NCBI GenBank assembly: GCA_017303975.1
Contig: JAFLBG010000010.1
Span: 33,068-97,067, forward strand
DNA: 64,000 nucleotides
Source: Bacteroidota bacterium
GTDB taxonomy: Bacteria > Bacteroidota > Bacteroidia > JAFLBG01
Direction: 5' to 3'
Both the position numbers and the translations under genes were made by a program. Under the pieces are notes generated by a model that had not been told where the DNA came from, ran no database searches, and saw nothing but the letters and a program-made list of their open reading frames with translations. Shown piece after piece: positions 59,271 to 64,000 of this stretch (its first letter is position 1; the number at the start of each line of letters is the position of its first letter).

Positions 59271-61736
59271 CTATCGCATTAATGTTAGATTACCTTTTTT
59301 CACTACCTCATCTCCGTTAGATAGCACAACACGCAGACGATACGCAAACACATCGGTATTCACCAATTGTCCGTTTACTTTTCCATCCCACCCTTTTGTT
59401 TGGTCTTTTGTTTCAAAAATTAACTGTCCCCAACGACTGTATATTTTTAAATCTACTTCTTTCAAATCCTTCCCGTTGATTATTAACACATCGTTTATTC
59501 CATCGCCATTAGGAGAAAAAGCTAACGGCAAATAGTCTTGTTCGTTATCAAATCTTGCAACAATGTTGTCGGGAGCAGCAACAGTAATATCAATCACTTT
59601 ATCGGTTGCGCTAGGATTGGCAGTATGTGCGCTCATTTCCCACTGTTCAAATCTAAAACCACTTGCAGGCGTTGCTTTTAAATCTATTTTCAAACCTCCA
59701 AAATAGCTGATTGTATAAGGATAATACGGGAGTGTTAAATCGTTCAAATCAACCGTTCCGGAGTTTGCAGGTTGAACATCTATTACTAGATTATGTGGTC
59801 CTGTAACGTTATAGCAAGTAGCAAATCCATTTTTAACATTCACACAACGCTGATTAATAAAGGTTTTCAGTGCATTTACATTCGCTTGCCATCCGCTCAT
59901 AGAGCCACCCCACTTCGCTATTTGCTTAGGCATTTCTGGCGATATTTGATTAATCATATTATCGAGCACAGTAATCATATTTCCACAACTAAATGTAGTA
60001 TTCAGCAAATCGTTATACCTGTTTAAATAGTATGTTTTGTATCCTTGATTCTGCATCAATTTATTTAAAATGTCCACGTGCCCTTGTCCACCGGGGTCTC
60101 CAATAGATTGCACATCACAGGGTTTTGCATTAGCTGACTCATCGGGAATACCAGTATAATTAATATAATGACCAAAGGTAGCGTCCATATCCCAAAGTGT
60201 ATAGCGCCATTTTTTCTTGTCTGACTCATAGTTCAACCCTCTCCACCAAGCGGTATTCCAATTAAGCCAATCCATACAAACAACAAAAGTGTTAATGATA
60301 AAATAATCTGTAAAACTTTTTATGTTTAGCAAACTATCCACATAATCGTAATTTGCTTGAACGGCAAGATTGTTGGAGTTGATAAAGTTTTTCAAACTGT
60401 TCCAATCTGTTTGTGCTTGCGGGCCTCCGTATTCCGACCAAGTGCCTCCCCATGTTTTAAGAAACTGTAACGAATCTTCTTTTACATCATAATAATATTC
60501 GCAGTAATCTTTATCATCGTATTTTTCGCGTATCTCATAAACACCCCAGTATTGAGCATTTACATATAATACACAGGGAGCCCAAGAACGCTCGTCCACA
60601 TTCAAATTGCCTAACTGAGACAGATGTGCAATGTATGCATCTCTAATATGCGCTCCACCAGTCTCAAATGGATAGTTATCATTAGCCGCAGCCTTTAAAA
60701 TAATGCGTTGAAAAGATTTACGTGGTGTAGTACTAAATATTTGATCTCGCAAAGCGTGATTATATCCAAATTGGTCGTATGAAATAAAATCGATACCGCG
60801 CTGAGAATAAGCCCATGAGTCATTTCCATGCTTATTGCTCTTGCCGGAGGTTTCCGACTTCATAACTCCAGATGCATTAAAATATTCCAAGCTTGTTTCC
60901 GGGTCTATTTGCGAACCACCCATAAGAGTAAGAATATTATCTCCAAACAGCGATATCACAGGAACAGTATGGCTGGAATTAATAAATAATGTATTACTCT
61001 CAATAAAACTTGCAGGTACATTCGGATTTGAACTAAACGCACGTGCACGCACCACTGTTGTGCTTGAAATACTGATTGGAGTGGCGTACACTGGGTCTGA
61101 ACTTGTAGGAATATTCCCGTTAAGAGTGTAATGAATTGCAACATTAGCATCAGGAGAAGTAATAGCTACTGATTGCGCAGAGGTATAGAAACCGGCTCCA
61201 ATGCTCATTGTTGGCTTAGTTGCATAATTATTTTTTGCATTTGTATTTGCTGCACCGGGGGTTGGGGTAGTAAATAGAGCCCAAGTAGATGCACCATCTG
61301 TGGTTCGTCCTCTTGAATGATTCTCTTGTGTTGGGTTTAAGGTTAATGAATCTAAAATAGTTCCGCCTGCATCTGCAAAAATAATTTCTTCAGGCTTTGT
61401 TTGTGTTAATTTGAAATCTGGATGAATATCATTTCCTGCAACAAGGCTTCTTCCAGAAGCGTATATAAGTATATATTGTCCTGGAGCAATGTTTCCTGAT
61501 GGAATTTTCCAGTTTGTTGGATTATTTTTATTGTCGCTTAAATAATAACCGGTAAGATTAACGGCAGATACTCCGCTATTGTATAGTTCTATCCAATCTT
61601 CGTATTCGCCATACGAATCCATTTTGGTGGATATGTTAGAACAAGAATATTCGTTAATTACAACTTGAGACTCTATTGCCTTATAAAAAAACAGAAGTAC
61701 AATTAAAAGGAAATTTATTTTTTTTGAATACAACAT
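59271..61736 (-). CDS. Secreted CotH-kinase protein with lamin-tail domain and T9SS type B sorting domain
   Basis: An 821-residue exported protein with signal peptide MLYSKKINFLLIVLLFFYKAIES. Domains in order: lamin-tail domain (about 24-140, VINEYSCSNIS ... EDWIELYNSG); a chitobiase/FN3-like beta domain (about 165-245, AIHYTLNGNIPTSSDPVYATPI); a CotH kinase domain (about 250-600) with YWGVYEIREKYDDKDY and W515-D516-M517-D518, the acidic metal motif; a beta domain; and a type B T9SS sorting domain (about 735-821, AFSPNGDGINDVL). CotH of Bacillus is a spore-coat kinase. The protein probably acts outside the cell. The PorP/SprF gene starts directly at its stop, and the VTC and DUF4956 genes follow. 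Confidence 0.9.
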   Translation of the reverse strand: MLYSKKINFLLIVLLFFYKAIESQVVINEYSCSNISTKMDSYGEYEDWIELYNSGVSAVNLTGYYLSDNKNNPTNWKIPSGNIAPGQYILIYASGRSLVAGNDIHPDFKLTQTKPEEIIFADAGGTILDSLTLNPTQENHSRGRTTDGASTWALFTTPTPGAANTNAKNNYATKPTMSIGAGFYTSAQSVAITSPDANVAIHYTLNGNIPTSSDPVYATPISISSTTVVRARAFSSNPNVPASFIESNTLFINSSHTVPVISLFGDNILTLMGGSQIDPETSLEYFNASGVMKSETSGKSNKHGNDSWAYSQRGIDFISYDQFGYNHALRDQIFSTTPRKSFQRIILKAAANDNYPFETGGAHIRDAYIAHLSQLGNLNVDERSWAPCVLYVNAQYWGVYEIREKYDDKDYCEYYYDVKEDSLQFLKTWGGTWSEYGGPQAQTDWNSLKNFINSNNLAVQANYDYVDSLLNIKSFTDYFIINTFVVCMDWLNWNTAWWRGLNYESDKKKWRYTLWDMDATFGHYINYTGIPDESANAKPCDVQSIGDPGGQGHVDILNKLMQNQGYKTYYLNRYNDLLNTTFSCGNMITVLDNMINQISPEMPKQIAKWGGSMSGWQANVNALKTFINQRCVNVKNGFATCYNVTGPHNLVIDVQPANSGTVDLNDLTLPYYPYTISYFGGLKIDLKATPASGFRFEQWEMSAHTANPSATDKVIDITVAAPDNIVARFDNEQDYLPLAFSPNGDGINDVLIINGKDLKEVDLKIYSRWGQLIFETKDQTKGWDGKVNGQLVNTDVFAYRLRVVLSNGDEVVKKGNLTLMR

Positions 61737-62062
61737 TCGCTTCGGTTACGTATAAATTAACAATATGCTTACAATAAGGTAATATAAAAATTGATTTATG
61801 TCAAGTTTTACTATTACTACAAACAGTTTGACATAAAGTAACCTGATTGATTCATGTTTTAGCAAAAGATTGCAGAATACAGTTTAGTCCAAACCGAGAC
61901 GACTTTGCACAATAGTGTTGTCTGAAAACAATTAAAACCCTGCTTACTAGGCAAATACAAAAACCTACCAACGCATCAGAATCTTATAATTCAGTTTTTT
62001 TTGTTTTGTGATTTTTAGTTTGAAGAGTACATTGATGTATATAAATCAAAAAATACCTGCAC
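61737..62062. other. 326-nt gene-free stretch, divergent promoters and an inverted repeat
   Basis: AT-rich DNA between the CotH operon (minus) and a lipoprotein gene (plus). It contains an inverted repeat, TATGTCAA (61797-61804) with TTGACATA (61828-61835), and inside it a second palindrome CAAACAGTTTG (61820-61830). This may be an operator for the CotH operon, which would start near 61760. The rest has no coding signal I can support. Confidence 0.5.
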
Positions 62063-62479
62063 ATGAAAAACAAAGTACAAATTAAAAATCTAGCGTTGGC
62101 AATTACAGCTCTTTTCATGGTAGCAATTGGTTGCAAAAAAGAAGAAACAGCCGCCCCTACTAATCCTCCTGCTGTAAATGCTAACATGAATACCATAAAA
62201 ATTGAGATTACTACAAATCCGTCTAAGCCAATTACAACGTATCTGCTTAACTCATTGTATAATCAATCTAGTAATTTGGATGTTGCACAATCGCCCAATG
62301 GCAGCTATTCTAAGGAAATAAGTTTAAACAAAGATTCATCACTTTTCATAAACTCATCTGTTGACAACTATACTGTAAACGGAGGCACCTTTTTCACTTG
62401 GAAAATATATAAAAACGGGGTTCTAGACACCACAATTGTTAAAGGATGTACCTATAGCATTGTTAATTGGAAAGACTAA
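62063..62479 (+). CDS. Small lipoprotein of unknown function
   Basis: A 138-residue lipoprotein. The signal MKNKVQIKNLALAITALFMVAIGC carries lipobox AIGC, followed by KKEETAAPTNPP. The mature part is beta-rich (MNTIKIEITTNPSKPITTYLLN, then VNGGTFFTWKIYKNGVL) and ends TIVKGCTYSIVNWKD. The family is not recognised. It is divergent from the CotH operon and is followed by a terminator. Confidence 0.7.
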   Translation: MKNKVQIKNLALAITALFMVAIGCKKEETAAPTNPPAVNANMNTIKIEITTNPSKPITTYLLNSLYNQSSNLDVAQSPNGSYSKEISLNKDSSLFINSSVDNYTVNGGTFFTWKIYKNGVLDTTIVKGCTYSIVNWKD

Positions 62480-62500
62480 TCATTTAACACCCAATTATTT

Positions 62501-62530
62501 AAAAACCTTACATTAACCGTGTAGGGTTTT
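62501..62530 (+). terminator. Probable terminator after the lipoprotein gene
   Basis: AAAACCTTAC pairs with GTAGGGTTTT (one G-T wobble pair) across a 9-nt loop and continues as TTTATTTT. It is 22 nt past the stop at 62479. Confidence 0.7.
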
Positions 62531-62667
62531 TTATTTTAGAATAGTTGGCATTCTGTCAAAAAAAAATTATTTTGTAAGCAGGTAATCTCAATTAAAATTC
62601 TCTATGAAGAATTGCACAAACTGAGGTTTCTATTCTTTCAGTTGTTGAACGGTAATTTTATTATTTG

Positions 62668-64000
62668 ATGGAGAAAATTTACAATCGTTTCGGGGTTTTA
62701 CTAGCGCTCTTTTTACTTCAATTTAATTATTCAATTCTTGCGCAATGTAACGCTATTATAACAAGTAATTCGCAAGCAAAGGGATGCTCACCTTTTACAC
62801 TGCAATTAACAGACGCATCTACTGGCGTTGTAACAAACAGGGTTTGGAATTTTGGGGATGGCTCTGCAACAAGCGGCACACAGAATCCAATTCATACATT
62901 TACCACCTCTGCTTCTGGGAATGATACTACTTATACAGTTTCTTTAAAAGTCTATTGTGTAGGCAATGACAGTAGCGTTACCACATTTAGTGTGCTGGTG
63001 TATTCTCCGCCAAAAGTGGCATTTACGAGCAACAAATTTTCATTTTGCTCTTTCTCAGACACCGTATGTTTTACAAACACTTCAGAGTTTTCGCTATTAC
63101 ATAGCTACCTTTGGAATTTTGGCGACAATACCTCTTCAACACAATACAGTCCGTGCAAAGTATTTACCAATACAGGGAGTTACAACATTCAGCTAATTGT
63201 AACAGACAGCAATTCGTGCCAACAAACACTACTAAAAACAAATTATGTAACTGCAAAAAAAGCACCTAATCCTGATTTTACTGTTACCCCGCAATTGGGC
63301 TGCAATCCTTTACCAACAAGCATTACCAATACTACCAATACACTTCAAGACACCATTGCTTCTTGGTCGTGGGATTTTGGAGATGGAACCACTTCCTCGC
63401 AACAAAACCCAGCAGCACACACCTATACATTAGCCCCGGACACAGCTACTATAACCTTATTTGCAACAAATAATTTGGGATGCAAAAATTCTACTACTAA
63501 AGTTGTAGTTATAAAACCTACACCTGTAGCACTTTTCACTATGCCTATTGAAATTTGTTTAGGCAGCTCTGCAAACATTGTATTTACTGGCTCTGCAAGT
63601 ACAGGAGCAACTTATACTTGGTCGTTTAACGGAGGCACTGTAAATAGCGGAACAGGAGCCGGACCGTATAGTGTATCTTGGAACTCGCAAGGTGTTAAAA
63701 CAGTAACTCTTACCGTAAATGATAATGGATGTTCTGCCACCTACGTAAAATCAATAAACGTAAACAACCTGCCTCCTGTAACGCTCACAACAAATACCGG
63801 CAGCGACACTATTTGCAATGGAGTTCCAATTGTATTTACAGCCTCTCCAAGCAATTATGCCGCCTATCATTTCTTTTTAAATAGTGGTTCTGTGCAAAAC
63901 ACCAATAGCAACACTTACACCAATGCCTCGCTAAACAACAACGATCAAATTTCAGTACAAGTAACCGATATAAAAGGATCTGTAAGTACCCTATCCGCAA
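62668..64000 (+). CDS. Large secreted PKD-repeat protein, partial (3' end outside window)
   Basis: From the ATG at 62668 the frame is open without a stop to the window edge, 444 codons. A signal peptide (MEKIYNRFGVLLALFLLQFNYSILA) is followed by PKD domains marked by VWNFGDGSATSGTQNPIHTF, LWNFGDNTSSTQYSPCKVF and SWDFGDGTTSSQQNPAAHTY. Later repeats have only part of the motif (TYTWSFNGGTVNSGTGAGPYSVSW), then adhesin-like Ser/Thr/Asn-rich stretches. Such proteins in Bacteroidota usually end in a T9SS sorting domain, which would be outside the window. It has no visible stop or frameshift. Confidence 0.85.
   Translation, partial: MEKIYNRFGVLLALFLLQFNYSILAQCNAIITSNSQAKGCSPFTLQLTDASTGVVTNRVWNFGDGSATSGTQNPIHTFTTSASGNDTTYTVSLKVYCVGNDSSVTTFSVLVYSPPKVAFTSNKFSFCSFSDTVCFTNTSEFSLLHSYLWNFGDNTSSTQYSPCKVFTNTGSYNIQLIVTDSNSCQQTLLKTNYVTAKKAPNPDFTVTPQLGCNPLPTSITNTTNTLQDTIASWSWDFGDGTTSSQQNPAAHTYTLAPDTATITLFATNNLGCKNSTTKVVVIKPTPVALFTMPIEICLGSSANIVFTGSASTGATYTWSFNGGTVNSGTGAGPYSVSWNSQGVKTVTLTVNDNGCSATYVKSINVNNLPPVTLTTNTGSDTICNGVPIVFTASPSNYAAYHFFLNSGSVQNTNSNTYTNASLNNNDQISVQVTDIKGSVSTLSA

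Noticed and set aside
1..64000. tRNA, rRNA, prophage and transposase genes
   Set aside because: None was found by reading both strands; this is visual and not a profile search, so a short RNA gene could have been missed.

Overview
The window is a contiguous, gene-dense, AT-rich stretch of chromosome from a member of the Bacteroidota. The evidence is: seven secreted proteins with type IX secretion system (T9SS) C-terminal sorting domains (five type A, two type B); a PorP/SprF-family protein; an OmpA-type protein with the TPR / PD40 propeller / CarboxypepD / OmpA_C layout; Bacteroidota-type promoters (TTTG about 19-20 nt upstream of TAnnTTTG) in place of clear Shine-Dalgarno sites; and the gene order rsfS-ftsH-LUD-DUF2007-cdsA. 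Genus cannot be decided from this window. No rRNA, tRNA, CRISPR array, transposase or prophage gene was seen.

Layout. Positions 1-5.2 kb hold housekeeping genes: gatC (cut by the left edge), plsC-type acyltransferase, trpS, ppa, a NUDIX hydrolase, pyrE, an SRPBCC protein and birA. 5.3-9.6 kb is an operon of rsfS, ftsH, a LUD-domain gene, a DUF2007 gene and cdsA. 9.7-13.0 kb is an envelope-sensing operon: LiaF-like membrane protein, DUF4288, TM2, LytS-type histidine kinase and LytTR regulator. 13.1-24.4 kb mixes T9SS cargo (beta-helix-like protein, M1 aminopeptidase, choice-of-anchor L protein), purM, the OmpA-type protein, ubiX, an outer-membrane barrel and an alkyltransferase-like protein without its catalytic cysteine.

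24.5-37.3 kb is the first unusual region. On the minus strand lie a PKD protein, a 122-residue peptide whose leader resembles Bacteroidota (pinensin-type) class I lanthipeptide precursors, and a 44-residue membrane peptide. Divergent from them is a seven-gene plus-strand run with gaps of 25 nt or less: two paralogous helical proteins of unknown family, an ABC exporter pair, Ppx/GppA, a sigma-54 activator that lacks a DNA-binding domain, and a 661-residue LanC-type cyclase with an uncharacterised C-terminal extension. No dehydratase (LanB) is visible, so completeness as a lanthipeptide locus is unproven.

37.3-53.4 kb holds an HMA protein, a glycosyltransferase, ftsE, a 1051-residue TPR protein coupled to an outer-membrane barrel, a WG-repeat protein, pdxH, small exported proteins, an acyl-CoA carboxylase subunit and a class III aminotransferase.

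54.9-61.7 kb is the second unusual region: a minus-strand operon, mostly with overlapping cistrons, encoding a T9SS-exported CotH-kinase protein, its probable SprF-type partner, a lipoprotein, a VTC-type polyphosphate polymerase, a DUF4956 membrane protein, a DUF2490 outer-membrane protein and an exported protein. This looks like a surface system linking polyphosphate synthesis to a secreted kinase fold. The window ends inside a large PKD-repeat secreted protein.
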